In this document: positions 45,481-58,292 of the stretch, piece by piece
Layout: every line of letters begins with the position of its first letter
How positions within the stretch are numbered: the stretch's first letter is position 1
Source: Catonia carolina
Lineage: Eukaryota > Arthropoda > Insecta > Hemiptera > Achilidae
Assembly: GCA_035578175.1 (NCBI GenBank)
Contig: JAQMRL010000002.1
Span: 96,574,748 to 96,638,747 of the forward strand
Direction: 5' to 3'
Length of the DNA stretch: 64,000 bases
Notes under the pieces: generated by a model
Databases searched by the model: none
What the model saw: the letters and a program-made list of their open reading frames with translations, nothing else
Told to the model about the DNA's origin: nothing
Made by a program: the position numbers and the translations under genes

Positions 45481-46884
45481 GAAAAGTCTCTAAAGCTTTT
45501 ACCTATATTATAACCATAATAAATAATGTTCATTAAGGGTAAGAATGAACTTATTTTTAGTCACCAATTCATCGTAGATAATTTGATATCCAGTTCTTTC
45601 TTCTTGGCCTTTAGATTTTTCTTACCAAAATACTTTTCTATCCAACTGCAAACTTAAATATTTGACACACGTTTTACAAAGATATTTTTTTACAAAAAAG
45701 AACAAGATGATTATAACAGAGTTATCTACAAATACCTACTACTAATTGAAGGTCTTAGGTTTGGTTGCCAGCAGTAAAAGAAAGATTGTAAAATTTTGAA
45801 AACGAACAAAATGTGATTTTCAGTGAATGAATGAATTCCTTTTTTGGTAATAAACATTATATACGCTTCAATTTAAATCTTGGTAGACCTGGGAATCACA
45901 GTTGTTTGTTTTTAACCAAAAGTTATTACAAGTGAATTATTCTGTAAAAATTATTATTGTTTCATTAATTTGCTAATTTCCCACTGAGTTAGAATGATAA
46001 ATTTAGCATAATAGGTATTATTATGCTTCAAGTAAGTATTGAATACATTTATAATTATATAAGTATACTAAGATATAAGAATTTATTACAACATGTTCAA
46101 AACATTTTAACATGTTTGCTAATTATCAAATAATTCTCGATGTATTTTGTAATTGATCATTATTTTGTTTTTTATTATCTCGAGTGACAATAAAATATAA
46201 ACTTAGTCATATTAATAGGCCCTGTATGGCAATGAACCTGTCATATCTCTATCCATTATCCTAACAGTTGTAATATGACAAATTTACTGGACACCTGGAG
46301 TTGTTTATTTTTGAGTCTATTGAAATAAAAATAGATATTTCCAGCTGATTAAAATAAATATTTTAAAAATTATTTAATTTACAGTAACAGAATATGGTTA
46401 CTAGGCAACTAAGAAGAAGAAGAGGAAATTGAAATTGTAAATGATTTTAGTGGGGGACTGGAGGCCAAACCAAGCGAGTGGGTCCCTCGTTCGTTCTTAA
46501 CAAATAGTGATAAAAATATAATAAATAGTAAATATAAATAAGTAGTAATAGATATAACGTTCATGTTATTAAAAGAGACACAAATTATTCAACTCTATAA
46601 TAATAGTGATTATCCGGTAGCTTTTCAATGGCAGACGTATAAAAACAATAACAATAACCATTCATTTAATAGGAGAATTGGTTAATTAAGATACGTTAAA
46701 TTAATAGTGAAAAGAATGAAAATTTAAAAGTTACAAAAAAAAATGATTTTTAAAAAATAAGAAATTGATTTAACAAGAAACATAAAAAACTTATGTAACA
46801 ATAATTTAGGTTATGAAGGTTTTAAAAAATTAAATAAAGCAAGAATTGATTCACTGATATTGATCTATGATTAATCATTTCATA
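45481..46884. other. AT-rich spacer
   Basis: Nothing recognised. Confidence 0.5.
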
Positions 46885-47010
46885 ATAATTTAGCTAATCC
46901 CTCATGGGGATAATATAATACATAACAAATTTGGCATACCCTCGTGGAGATAAAATAGTCCTCTTCAAATTTGGCTAATCCCTTGTGAGGAGTAAAAAAG
47001 TTCTCTACAC
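46885..47010 (+). repeat. Three-unit degenerate tandem repeat (~45 bp)
   Basis: AATTTAGCTAATCCCTCATG, AATTTGGCATACCCTCGTGG and AATTTGGCTAATCCCTTGTG occur in succession at about 46888, 46928 and 46973, each followed by a GA-rich stretch. Confidence 0.7.
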
Positions 47011-47429
47011 AGTATAATTTCAAGACCCACCCAGTTTGACAGCAAATCCTGTTGCAGAACTTTCATCAACGGAATATAAAAACTGTGAAATAAATCCTTT
47101 AAACTTTTTTATACTTTTTGTCTTGAGTACTTAATTTTATAGGCCTATGAAGATTTAAAAAAAAAATTACACTGGTGGATCAAATACGTCTTCTGCAAGT
47201 GAACGTGCTACAGCAACGTTAAAAATACTGACAATTTATTAAAATTACAAGATAATTGTTCCATATGTTATGTGAAGCATTTATACAATAACAAAAGCCT
47301 TTAATATGTTTTATTTTCCAATCGTGAAAGAATAATCTTGACGGATTCAAAAAGTAGTTTAGATTCCGTAAAAATATTGAACAAGATTAACCAGTAATTC
47401 ACGATATAATTAATTCCAACCAAAAATTA

Positions 47430-47880
47430 CTAACGATGGTAAAGCAGTAATTCTTCTGTACATCCGTTCCCATTTAGAAATCGTAGGAAACGAAAAATCT
47501 GACAAGTCAGCTAAACGTGTGGCTACAGACACCAACACAATAAATTAGTCTTCCCACTGAGTCCTACAGAAAATGTTTAAAACGTAATTAAAATTAATTT
47601 GGAATGAACAGTGGAAGACTTTAATATTATTGATTATTAGTATTATTGACTAATACTTATTTAAAATAAGACGATTTGGATAACAGACACTAGACCCAAA
47701 ACTGTGAACTGGTGATATCAGACTGAAACACAGTCACCATTCCAATACGTATAATGTAATTTTACTGGAATATTGCGTTAACGATACAAAAACGCCCAAA
47801 ATTTTATTTATGAAATGTGTTCAAAAGCTTCAAGTACAATTAATGAAACAGACAAAATATTCTGTTAACTTTGTGTAACA
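47430..47880 (+). pseudogene. LINE remnant with RNase H end (I/R1-like)
   Basis: The plus strand reads ILLYIRSHLEIVGNEKSDKS and AKRVATDTNT, matching the WxxSHxGIxGNExADxxAK end of an RNase H domain, then after stops a segment with KLIWNEQWKT. The rest is heavily decayed. It resembles the 2.9-kb remnant in architecture. Confidence 0.75.
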
Positions 47881-48179
47881 TTTTTTTAACTTTTAACTAT
47901 TTTTGTTAAAATTCATGTAAATTTCCTTTCTTTTAATGACATTTATAACTGTAAAAATTATAAAAGTATACGTGGTGATGATGATGATAATTAATTTGTG
48001 TTTAAGAAATATTATGGCCATGAAAAGGGTAGGATCCAACTGGTTAAAGTCTGAATCTAAAACCTGGTTAAAAATCTAAAAATCTAAATTTAAATCTGGT
48101 TAAAATTCCCAAAATCTAAAAACAGGAAGCAATATAAAAATATCTGAATTTTAAATAAGATATAATTCATTGAATTAGT

Positions 48180-48840
48180 TGGCCTTTATTCGTCTTTTTA
48201 CGCGTCTCGCGGGATTACCAGGTGGATATAGGATGTAGGTGAACGTACGTATTGTGTTTTTATAACTTTCTTGTGAAAGCTTTTGGTAGGTTCTTTTACT
48301 AAAGTAAAGAGAGATTGTACTATAAGTCATAACGTTTTAGAATGTCTGAATGCATTGTACATAAATTAGAATGTTTAGTTGAATTAGGTAGCAGTAAATC
48401 AAATAGGTTTTAAAAACTAATTTGTTCTTTTTTAATCCCTAACGTGTGTACGTTGCAATTTGTTCAATTTAAGAAAAATAAGCAACCCCATGACCTAATG
48501 AAATGAGAATGATATACGTATGACATGAAATGAGGGGTATTCTTGTACAGAATCGAGCCGATCAACCCTGTGGGAGTGTGGTTTGTGGTTCATTGAACCC
48601 TAACTATCAAATTACAACGGTAACCACCATCCAGTATTGAAATCCCTATAAAAGTTAACTAGGATTTGAACTAGAAAACTTCGTCTACGAAAATCAGCTG
48701 TTAAACGGCTGATTCTTGAAGACGAGTTATCACTACACCAGCCAGTGGGTTTAAAACAGAATATGCGCAATTTTTCCACAGGTAATTATGATCGCTTAAG
48801 AAGAAGAGAGAACAAAATTCAAGTAAACTAGTGTAAAGAA
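48180..48840 (-). pseudogene. Jockey 3' end remnant, split by a SINE
   Basis: Both flanks of the SINE at 48430-48751 align in order with the minus-strand C-terminal ORF2/3' region of the intact element: 48185-48425 with about 35440-35740, and 48755-48835 with about 35742-35830 (shared TATGCG(C/T)AATTTTT, GGTAAT, GATCG). It is closer to the intact jockey than are the 0.3 and 6.1 kb remnants, but is full of indels. Confidence 0.8.
48430..48751 (-). repeat. SINE family A, full-length copy nested in jockey remnant
   Basis: On the minus strand: head CCCACTGGCTGGTGTAGTGA with A box, AGCCGTTTAACAGCTGATTT block, B-box-like AGTTCAAATCC, tail ACACACGTTAGGGATTAAAA. A short GTTTTAAA-type duplication is seen on both sides with one indel. 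Confidence 0.88.
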
Positions 48841-49689
48841 ACCACTTTTACATTATTGCAGCCATTATATTTTTTTAATTGGGTCGCTATAAATAATAAA
48901 TTGTTATGTGACTATAAAAACCTGCTATAAAACAATAACGGTAATCTATTTTTTTTGTGTTTTCTGTTTCATAACCTACGTGACATTTTAAATCTCTTTT
49001 ATTTTCTTACAAAATTTTATTTATAAAAGACTCGATAAACTACGAATACGATTTGGTATCTACGTATTTCATAGCAATTTCAGTTTCCATAATAACAATA
49101 ATTTGAATTTTTCTTATTTTTTCAGATTCTTAAGTTGATCTGAAGCCAATTTTAGTTTCTAGGCCAGTGATTATAGAGTGCCATTTCTGTACATTATAGT
49201 CCGTTTGTTTCATTTCTATGAATGCAGTGTGTACGCCAAAATGATAAAAAGAAGGCAATATATTTCAGGCTGTGACATTTACTACATTAATATTAAAAAG
49301 CTGAACACTACGAGAAATAAATTCAAACCTCAGTTTGAACCCTATACTATATATTTATGTGTTTTAACTGACTCTAGGAATGTATTTAAATAAATGAGCT
49401 CTTTAAAATGTTAAACTTTGTAAATCAAAATGATACAGTTTGAAGATAATTTTTTCATATCGTATTATAAGTGTACATCTTATATTTTTTGAACACATTT
49501 AAAAAAAAATTGTCTACCTATACTTTGATTTTTACTTTATCTAATAGAGTTGATATAAAACATTTATTTTTTTATTTTTTACATGATAAAATATATGAAC
49601 AAATTTATCAAAAATAATTATCAAACTTACCAATAGCCAAATTATTTCACAAAATTTAAGACACATAAAATTATTAAAACTTTTTTCTT
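48841..49689. other. AT-rich spacer
   Basis: Nothing recognised. Confidence 0.5.
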
Positions 49690-50135
49690 TTTGACATCAG
49701 TTTCTCAACTGGTTTAATGTAGTTGTTCAAGCTGTTCTATCTTGCGCAATTCGTTTTGTATCTACACACTTGCAATACCCTGCGTGTTTTGTATTTTTCT
49801 TTAAATGGTCTAATCTTTGTTTCCCCCTACAATTCAATCCCTTAATAATACGCTCCATTATTGGTAGAGCAATACCTTGATGTCTTAACATATGTCCCAC
49901 TATCCTATCCCTTCTTCTAATAAGATGTTTCCTTATACTTTTTCTTTCATCAACTCGTCTAAAAACCTCTAAATCACTTATTTTGTCCACCCACCTAATC
50001 TGAAGTTACATTTTCCTATAACACCACATTTAAAAGCTTCTATCCTCTTCTTTCTGCAGCCCCTATAATTCACGTTTCACTCTCATATTATAATGAGACA
50101 CTAACTTATTGCTTTAACAATTTTTCCTAATCTGT
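49690..50135 (-). pseudogene. LINE remnant, RT ORF C-terminal region
   Basis: The minus strand reads KISDLEVFRRVDERKSIRKH, then LIRRRDRIVGHMLRHQGIAL and IMERIIKGLNCRGKQR: the NxEVLxRVxExRxLxxxIxxRRxxWIGHxLRHxxL...IxEGxIxGxxxRGR pattern found in RTE/CR1-like LINE C termini. Preceded by NYRGCRKKRIEAFKCG in another frame (compare RRLEAFEMW). Confidence 0.82.
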
Positions 50136-51134
50136 AAATCAATAAAAACTTATTCGCTTGAAATTAAATAACCAGTGTCTTTACATCATAGTAAACAAAA
50201 TGTTTCTTCATTCCATTTTATCTAAGTGAGTACATGTAAGTGACATAAAAGTAAATTAATTATTAGACAGATAAATGCGAATTAGAAGTAGATTTTTTCC
50301 TGAAACATTTCATTGAATTTTTCATAAGATTTTCACGTACAACTAATTTTAAATATAACAAAAAAGAACACGTTCACAATAAATTAAAAATTCTGATTGC
50401 AAAAACTATTTGCTTTTTATTCTATTTTTTTTTATTTATTTAGTTGAAAGCTGAAAATCTACAATGGGCGTAATTTACAAAAGCAATTAATTCTGGTACT
50501 TTTTATAAATAGATTACCATATTCTCGCATTCTCATTACCGATTTGAAAATTTGGTATACCTACTTTGGTGAAGCTACTCTTTGTAAAGGAGGAATAACA
50601 ATAATAATTTTTAAATAAAAGAAAATAATGCTAACATGTTTTTACACATATGTAACATGGCAGACGTGAAGCAACCTTTGGATAGGAAAATTTACATTAA
50701 ACCAGTAAACCTACTTACTAAAGATAGTAGTAGGATCTAAAATATTCGGAGAGCGAATCAAAGAACTGAATGCTGTAGTCATATTTCTCTCATTAAAATA
50801 ATATGCAAATAGAAATACTCATGAGTAGGTCTACATCTGGCAACGTAGTTGTGCAATTACTGATTTAACGATTACCCGGGCTCATCAGAATTTTCCTGAT
50901 TAAGAAACAAATGGATAGGTCGCTACTTCAGTAGAAAAGTTGCGTAGATTTTGTATCGAATTCAAGAAATTTAACGATCAGGATTTTATTTTAATCCATT
51001 TATTGTAATTAATTTTTATAATATATTGGGGTTTTTATTCTCTTAATAATACAATTTGATCGACGCTTTACACTAGGTTTTGGCTTGAATAGACAAGAAT
51101 TATTTATTTTTATTTTTATCATTATCTTTTTCAG
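50136..51134. other. AT-rich DNA upstream of the 51.1-kb exon (likely intron)
   Basis: Nothing recognised apart from the polypyrimidine tract and acceptor at its right end (51100-51134). Confidence 0.45.
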
Positions 51135-51288
51135 GTTTCCTGTCCTTATTGAGCCTTGGCCACCGTCAGAGCCTCTAGAGTTTCGTTTACGGCTCGTCGA
51201 GAAAGGGCAACCGAAATCACAATATATCAGCTTCGAAGAACGTTCAATATGTTCTATTGAACATTCAATGAGTTCTACGTTGTTCTAA
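51135..51288 (+). CDS. Probable terminal exon of an unidentified gene
   Basis: A strong acceptor (TTATCTTTTTCAG after a T-rich tract, ending 51134) is followed by one base and 50 codons to a TAA at 51286. Of the three frames only this one is open. Composition rises sharply compared with flanks. The peptide begins FPVLIEPWPPSEPLEFRLRL, continues with VEKGQPKSQYISFEERSICS and ends SSTLF: hydrophilic, no helix or known motif I can name. The Ser/Glu/Arg-rich tail is compatible with a cytoplasmic C terminus. Entry phase is 2 (one base completes a split codon). No upstream exon was found. Confidence 0.55.
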
Positions 51289-52185
51289 ACCACAATACCT
51301 TAAGCTATCTATTACTTTCTAAACATGTATTGAAACAAATAAACGACGTCAAATATACTTGTATATAATACTACAGTCTACAATCTGTAATCTATAATAT
51401 TCTAACCTATAGGAATATCAGCTGTCATTGCCACCCGTTAACCCTATATAGGTCTTTGGTAAGCATACTTACTCTGGCAATAAGGTCTATTTTATGTAAG
51501 AATAAGCTATGCAGTTGAACCTTATTAGTATTAGTATTTACTTCCACCCAGCGGTCAGGGTTGGAGAAGAGTCCATTTATTGTTAATATGGGTTCCAATT
51601 TTTCATAAAAAATAATAAATATCTATTTAATAATCAAATGAACACGTTGAATATTAATAATAATAATTATGAATTTTCATGTATTCATGAATTCATTTAT
51701 TCATGAATAATAAATATGTACGAAAATTTTAACATAATATTAAAGTTGCCTAAAATCTATCTCAGTGAAGAACCCTTAATGAGCTTTACTCTTTCGTTGT
51801 AAACATGACGGTTGTTACAACATACAAATTGATTTGTTAATTTTATCCTGTATATAATATTAGCGAATAATTTTCACCCGCAGAATCAGCTTATGTCAAT
51901 ATTTTGTTGTCATTAACAAATTTAGAACAGTTCACTAAATTATAAATTTGACACGGACATGTGTAACTGGATTAAATAAGGGAAAATGTATTCTTTTGCA
52001 GTCAAATATTGACCTAAAAGAAATTTCCAAAAATAATGATAACAGAATTTTGTATTTTGTTCCGAAATAAATAAATAATTACAAATAAAGTTTGAAAATT
52101 GTATTTCTTACCTAAATATTTTACTAACACATATTATTCGCAGTGTACGCTTAATTATACAAACAAGAAAATAAAAGAAACGTAT
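51289..52185. other. AT-rich spacer / possible 3' UTR
   Basis: If the preceding exon is terminal, the first part would be its 3' UTR; nothing else recognised. Confidence 0.4.
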
Positions 52186-52380
52186 TACAGCCACTTCCGT
52201 GAAGTAGTGGTTAGCGTGCTAGGTAAAAATGCGGAAGATTTTTAGGTTCGATTCCCGGTAAGGGTCTGCGATTATTATATGTAAGAACCCCTTGTTCCAG
52301 TTTCATAACCCAGTTCAGAGTCAGTATTGACCAAGTTGTTAATACGACTTTAAATTTTTGAAAAAAAAATAATAAAAAAT
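52186..52380 (+). repeat. tRNA-derived SINE, family C, well preserved
   Basis: Head GCCACTTCCGTGAAGTAGTG with A box TAGTGGTTAGCGTGC, B box GGTTCGATTCCCGG, tail TTGTTAATACGACTTTAAAT then A-rich. Confidence 0.9.
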
Positions 52381-53790
52381 TATCTTTTTTTAGTTATATT
52401 TCGTAGAAGAAATTTCCAAAGGTTTAGGAGTCTGAGCATATGGGAATTTAATTTTGAAACTAATTCAGATGGACCTTTTTCAATTTCTCTTCGTAATTTG
52501 TTTTTAAGTAACTTACATATACCTTATCAAATATACATTTGTATTATCGTGCTGCATTTATAAGGTGCTAACTTACTTCCGTACTAACATTGATGATTGA
52601 CTGATTTACAGCCTTTATTTGTTAATAAGCCTAATATTGTAATATAAAATTTGTCTAAAATAATTTTGACATGCCGCTCGTGTCAAAGTTCACGTTTGAA
52701 ATATTATATATGAAATTTTCCTATAAAAATCCTACATTACGAACAAAATTACAACAGCTCAGAAACAGAATAACAAAATATGAACATACTGTAATTGTTA
52801 TATTAAATAATTTAGAGACAAATTATTTCAACACAAAGTAACTTCAATTCTTTTGTAACGGGTGAGGCAGTGAATCAGGCGATTATGAAAACACCGTGAG
52901 GAAGTTAAAAAATGTAAATTAATTAATTTAGAATATATACCAAGTAAAACTTACATATATACAATTTTTTACTCGTATAAATAACTTGAAAATCATATCA
53001 TAAAGATGTCCTCCATTTTGTCGCACACATACCTGAACTCGTGCAGGAAGGTTATTCATCACATTTCGTAATGTGGCTTTAATTATAAAAAATAAAATGA
53101 AAAAAAATTAAATGTGGCTTTAATTTATTTTTTTAATTACAAAATAATAAATTATAAATAAATATTATTATTGATGATAATTATGATCATAGAACTGTAA
53201 ACCATTCCTTGAATTCCGTGGACCCATAGACTGGCGCACATACCCAGACAATTGAATGTACGTGGCGTTTGGCGAAACACCGTAGTAAAGTGCAGTGCGG
53301 TACAAACAGAAATACGTATGCTACAATCCTATATTGGGGAGTTCATGTGGTGCCAGCGGCATTGTGATCGTGATTACTATTCAAACAAATCGTCGCAGAC
53401 ATCGGTTCTTACTTACTGGTCTTCACAATGAAACGTAAGAGAAACTTGTACTCTCCATTCTTAAATTAAATTAGCTGAAAGTTGCATAAATATTTTTAAA
53501 CAAAATTAATGTTGCAAGTTGGTCCATTTAATTGTTTTTAATCACATGTCTTTTTATGATTTTTTTAATCGTATTATTTTTTTACACTGTTCATGACAGG
53601 TGTACTGTTTTTAGCTTGCACTGTTTCCTTAGGGCGTTCACCTGCAACCCGCACGTTTCTTTTTAGCATTTATAAAAAGATCCTAATTAGCTTTTAAAAA
53701 AGATTACCTGTAGCTTTTAATGTCAGTTGTCTGTTATTCGATCTAAAGTTTATTATTTGGTTAGTTGACATAAGCTGTTTGGTTGTTATA
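52381..53790. other. AT-rich spacer
   Basis: Nothing recognised; 53190-53440 is more GC-balanced but without a supported frame. Confidence 0.4.
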
Positions 53791-53792
53791 TA

Positions 53793-54526
53793 CTGTAAAA
53801 CCTTCACAAACGACCAGCTCTTTAACCGACCAGTGTTTTCGGGAACTAAACTATTAACTATTCTTTCCCATAAAAATTTACTTCCGCAAAACAACTACTC
53901 TCTAATCCAACCGCGCCCAGTAAAAATGAGCAAAAGTGACCACTTTAATTTAATAATATAATAGAAATTAAAGGTAGATGGCCAACCGTACTAATACAGA
54001 ACAGCCATGCGCTACCTGCTACTATACTGCTACTTCGAGTATTGACAGATTTATAAGCTTATACAGTTTATACAGTGTAACACGTACAATTTAACAAGCT
54101 TCAACTCCTATTGTATTAGTGGGAGCACCACAAAAACTAGATAAACAAATTATTTTAATGTTTTCATAGTTTTAAAACTTTTTGAGTTACACGTGATAAA
54201 CTACAGTATTTCACGTAAGGAATTATTATTTTAAGCAAGTTTTAAATTATGCGTAGTAGGCTACTATCATGCACGATCTTCTAATAAAAAAGTTACATCA
54301 GTTACTGTATTGACTGGTAAGTAGTGATGTTTTTCTACAATTTATTAATGTTAAAATTTTATGTAAACAATATTTTTGGGGTAAATAATCATACACTTTT
54401 CATAATAATGAAGTTAATTTAATTAGGGTATTGTCCTGACCTCCACTTCTCCAAAACGACCACCTCTCAATCCGACCACTTAATGAGTTCACCGTACTAC
54501 GTGGTCGTTTTGAGGAGGTTTTACTG
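53793..54526. mobile_element. Tigger/pogo-like MITE, TA-flanked, 734 bp
   Basis: The left end CTGTAAAACCTTCACAAACG and, on the opposite strand, the right end CAGTAAAACCTCCTCAAAAC are inverted repeats flanked by TA at 53791-53792 and 54527-54528, the mariner/pogo target. Inside each end are repeats of the CGACCA(C)...TTAACCGACCA / CTCAATCCGACCACTT kind typical of Tigger ends. There is no transposase frame, so it is non-autonomous. Confidence 0.82.
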
Positions 54527-54528
54527 TA

Positions 54529-55389
54529 CTTGTTATTAAACATACTTTTGCAGTTACCGCGCCTGTACATCCACTGTGTGATTTATTTATTCATATTTTT
54601 AACATGCCATATTCTTAACATTTACCAAGGATTAACCACGAATAAAATAAAATAGGCCTACACAAATAAAATACAGCACGATTTATAACACAAAGTTTTT
54701 ACTTATTTGTATATTGAGAAAAACAATTAGCCTACGCACAAACTGAACTGATCTTTTGTTAGGTCTATATTTTAGAAAACAAAAAATGATTTTGGTTGAA
54801 ATAATTTTGTTTTTTACTGCATATTTAATTTTTTTCATTCTAGAGGTCCATTTTAAATGCTGAATTCAATTTAGAATGCAAATGTTGACAAATACTTTTA
54901 TTTATTTCACAAAACATTTTGTGAATAATTGAGGTAAAATTTATTTCAATTAAATATAACTTTGCACATAAAAAATGTACAAAATTTTTTTATGAGTTTA
55001 CAAACGGGTATTTCCTTGATTAAATACTTTGATAAACCGACGTAACAGATTAAATACTTTAATTTATTGCTTTTTTATGCCATCAGATGAATTATGATTA
55101 AACGTCGCGGGTGTGACAGGCTTATGAAATAATTAAGTGGTCTTACTACTGGTGTGTGATTGATTTTGCTATCAATCATTTTATTGTTTTAAAATCTCTA
55201 TAAAAATTCATCTGGCAACATGTATTTTTCAACCAATAATAATTTATTGTAACAAAAAACCATCAGATTAATTCAAAATCCATATATTTTTTATAGTATG
55301 TAAGGAATTTATTTCCAATGAGGAAACTCAGATATACGCCATTCTTATTGCTATTTCCTGTTTAAGAAAGCGCAAGAACTTTTGAATAC
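54529..55389. other. AT-rich spacer
   Basis: Nothing recognised. Confidence 0.5.
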
Positions 55390-55860
55390 TTTTAGGTTTT
55401 CCTTCTGTTTCTCCTGACCGTCCACAATTTCTCTAATATCACTTCGTTCGTTCATTGTGTTTGCTCCTTCGTTCGTCTGTCCATTTGCTTCTTCTTTTTA
55501 CTGTAATATCTTAATAAATTTGTTTTTTGATGTTGTGTCAGAAGTTTTACCCGGCTATTCATGTAACTGTCTATGATTTCTAATTATTTAAGGTCTTCTT
55601 ATGTCTCAGTTATCAATTTTTACTTACATTTGCTAGTGTTTGTGCTAACGAAAATATTTTGTGACTCTGTCCATGTCCATTCTATGGATATGTCCAAAAA
55701 GTCTTGCTTTTGTTTTCTTAATACAAATATGTGATTGTTTCAAGGCGTTTGTAGATTTCTGATAATGGTTGTTAAAATTCATATTCCATCTTTATTATCG
55801 GTTCAAATATTGTTCTACGGATTTTCTTCTGCTGGTTTTAAACTTTTTTAAATTTGTATA
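55390..55860 (-). pseudogene. Very old LINE remnant
   Basis: The minus strand shows IRRTIFEPIIK, then, after breaks, NKSKTFWTYP-NGHGQSHKIF, which can be matched to the KRRLxFxGHIxRMDxDRVTKxIF block also seen at 45.1 kb. Heavily mutated; the assignment rests on block order. Confidence 0.4.
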
Positions 55861-56309
55861 TAAATCGTATCTATTTCGAAAACATTTAGAAGTAATAGTA
55901 CTGTTTTAGTTACTATATTTTGTTTTATTTTGAAAAGAGTACGTGACAAAAAGATTTAAAGCGTACCTTAGTCAGAGCAACATGTCAGAACAGTGGTTGA
56001 GAAAGTTTTGAGCTAAGCATATGTGGGACATACTATTAAAATCGATATTGGGAACCATAGAACCGATGTCACAAATAGAATTCAATTGGCGTGAATTGCC
56101 TTTGGTAAACTCAGTTTCATACTGGTTGTTAAAAATATTTCCTTGAGTTTAAAATATAAAATAAATATATGGCAACAGTGGTACTTTTGGTATTAACCCA
56201 AGAACTGAAGAAAAAAGCCTTTACAAAGAAAGTAAAAGAAACACTATGAATTACACCAAGTGTCACGCATCAATTTAAGAGCTGTGTTAAGAAAGTAACA
56301 CGTAAGGGT

Positions 56310-56620
56310 AAGGGTTTCTTTAAGAATTTAAATGAGGAATGAAGTAACCTGAGACAAAATAAAGGTAATTTTTATGGCACGTATAGCGAGTTTCAAGTGG
56401 AGATGGTTTAAACATGTGGTCAGGCAGAGCAGTGGTAAATGAGCACACAGAATAATCAAATGGAGACCTTGTGGACCTATCAGATTTGTTGGAAGACCAC
56501 GAATGAACGGGGGCAAATGATGTCAGGGAGATAGGTGGGAAGGAGTAGACAAGATAAGCTTACGACTGGAAGTCATGGAGGTAATTGTATGAGACCTTTT
56601 TCCAGTATTGGATGGGATTG
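56310..56620 (+). pseudogene. LINE remnant, RT ORF C-terminal region
   Basis: The plus strand reads MRNEVT-stop-DKIKVIFMA, RIASFKWRWFKHVVRQSSGK, then HRIIKWRPCGPIRFVGRPRM: the RNExIRxxTKVxDIxxRIxxLKWRWxGHVxRxxDxRWxxRIxxWRPxxxxRxxGRPxxRW pattern of RTE/CR1-like C termini. Two in-frame stops. Confidence 0.85.
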
Positions 56621-58092
56621 AATTGTAGATGCTTTTATTTAGCTATTAATCAGGTTTATTTAGCTATTCGTCAGCTAAGAACTAAACGTGCGCAATTTCA
56701 GTTTACTCTGTTATCAGGAAGTCAGAAAATTAGTGACGGTTCAATAGGTGGTATTAAAAGCTTTCGTATTTATACCTACAGTTTATAATGAAAATATTTA
56801 GGATTTTTGCGGGTGATAGTCTAAAAATATAAAATGTTATTACTAAATTAACTTTAATTGTTTTAAAAGTTTTAAGAATTTTGATTTGTTTAATGAAAAT
56901 GATAATGAGGATTATTACTAAATGAAAACTATACTAAAATGAATTCTGGTTTTTCATTTACGAAAAGGATATACTATCGTAAAAACTAGTTTATGTGATG
57001 CACAGTAAAGATAATTATTGTCACAAGGAATGTTACAAGACACTAAAGGAAGAACAATGGCATTTAACAGGTCTACTTCTAAGTAGTAGGGAGTAACATA
57101 GCCAGAAGATGTTATTCTAGGACTCATAGAAACGCTAACGTAACAAACAACAACGTTCTGATTCCGTTATTCTAGCTTGTGTGTATAAGCACACAGCGGA
57201 GAACAAACAAACACCACGCATTATTGGTACCATATCTTAACTCCTTGATTACTATTGCTCCCACTACAAACTCCGCATGCGCGCAATTCTAGTATCAATC
57301 CACTAATCCATTTTACTCGTCTTATGTGGTGGAAAGGTACATAAACCGAACGTTACAATTTGAAATCTCTTTACAATAAAATTGGTGTCTAATTAACTTC
57401 AATAAAATTATGTTAAACGATTAACCGTAAATTTTATTACCAAATTCTTTTTTATATTCTACCATTTTCTTAATTGTATCCTGTAAATATTAGTTAATTA
57501 ATGAATAAGAAGACTAGAGTTGCATTTTAAAATTACGTAAATAAACAAACAGCTTTTATTCTAATTTTTGGTTGTTAACAAAATTAAATAATATTTTAAA
57601 CAATAGATAAATAAATAAATAAATTATTGAATGCTTTAAAAGAAAATATAAGAGTTAAAAAAGTAATTATTGTAATTAATTGAAGTTGAATCTGAGTTTT
57701 AATGATTTAGTTAAATAAATAAATTTTACTCCACTATTTTTGTCCAGCTGTGATTTGTAAAATACGTTAGTACTAATTTATTTGTTTCTATCGCTGAAAT
57801 ATGGTAATGGCCGCCTTCTGCTTTCAAGTAACACTTTCTTTTCAAATTTTAAATAATATCTTCGTAATTCTTTTTTTCGTGTTCATCGGGCAGCGATTGC
57901 CATGGTCATTGGCCCTCGTCAGAATTCGAAGAAACTTACTGCGACCGGACAACTAGAGCTGACAAATGTACTCGTATTTAAATTATTTCCGCTTACGCCT
58001 CATCAGTTAGAACGCATCTTCTTATAAACTACCCAACTGCCAAGAGTATATAGCGTCTATGACAGTTTAAAACAAGCATATATTGTATAAGT
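56621..58092. other. AT-rich spacer
   Basis: Nothing recognised. From about 57880 the composition becomes more GC-rich toward the candidate exon at 58.29 kb, with TATA-like sequence (CTTATAAACTA) near 58021. Confidence 0.4.
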
Positions 58093-58292
58093 TCTTTTGA
58101 GAACTCCGTCAGACGTCAACATTAGAGCCAGTGTATACTCGTATACCGGAGGTACAAGGCATGCAGAAAATGCAAGTAGCATGCATCGCGTGCCCGAGCA
58201 GCGGTGAGGCAGCGGCGAGCGCTAGGGTAAATACTGGAAATGCCCGGCATCTTCGAAGCGGCATGCCGTGGGTAATTTCAGAAGGCTCCAAA

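Noticed and set aside
46885..47010. CRISPR-like array
   Set aside because: Only three degenerate units in a eukaryotic repeat context; spacing and repeat identity do not fit a CRISPR.
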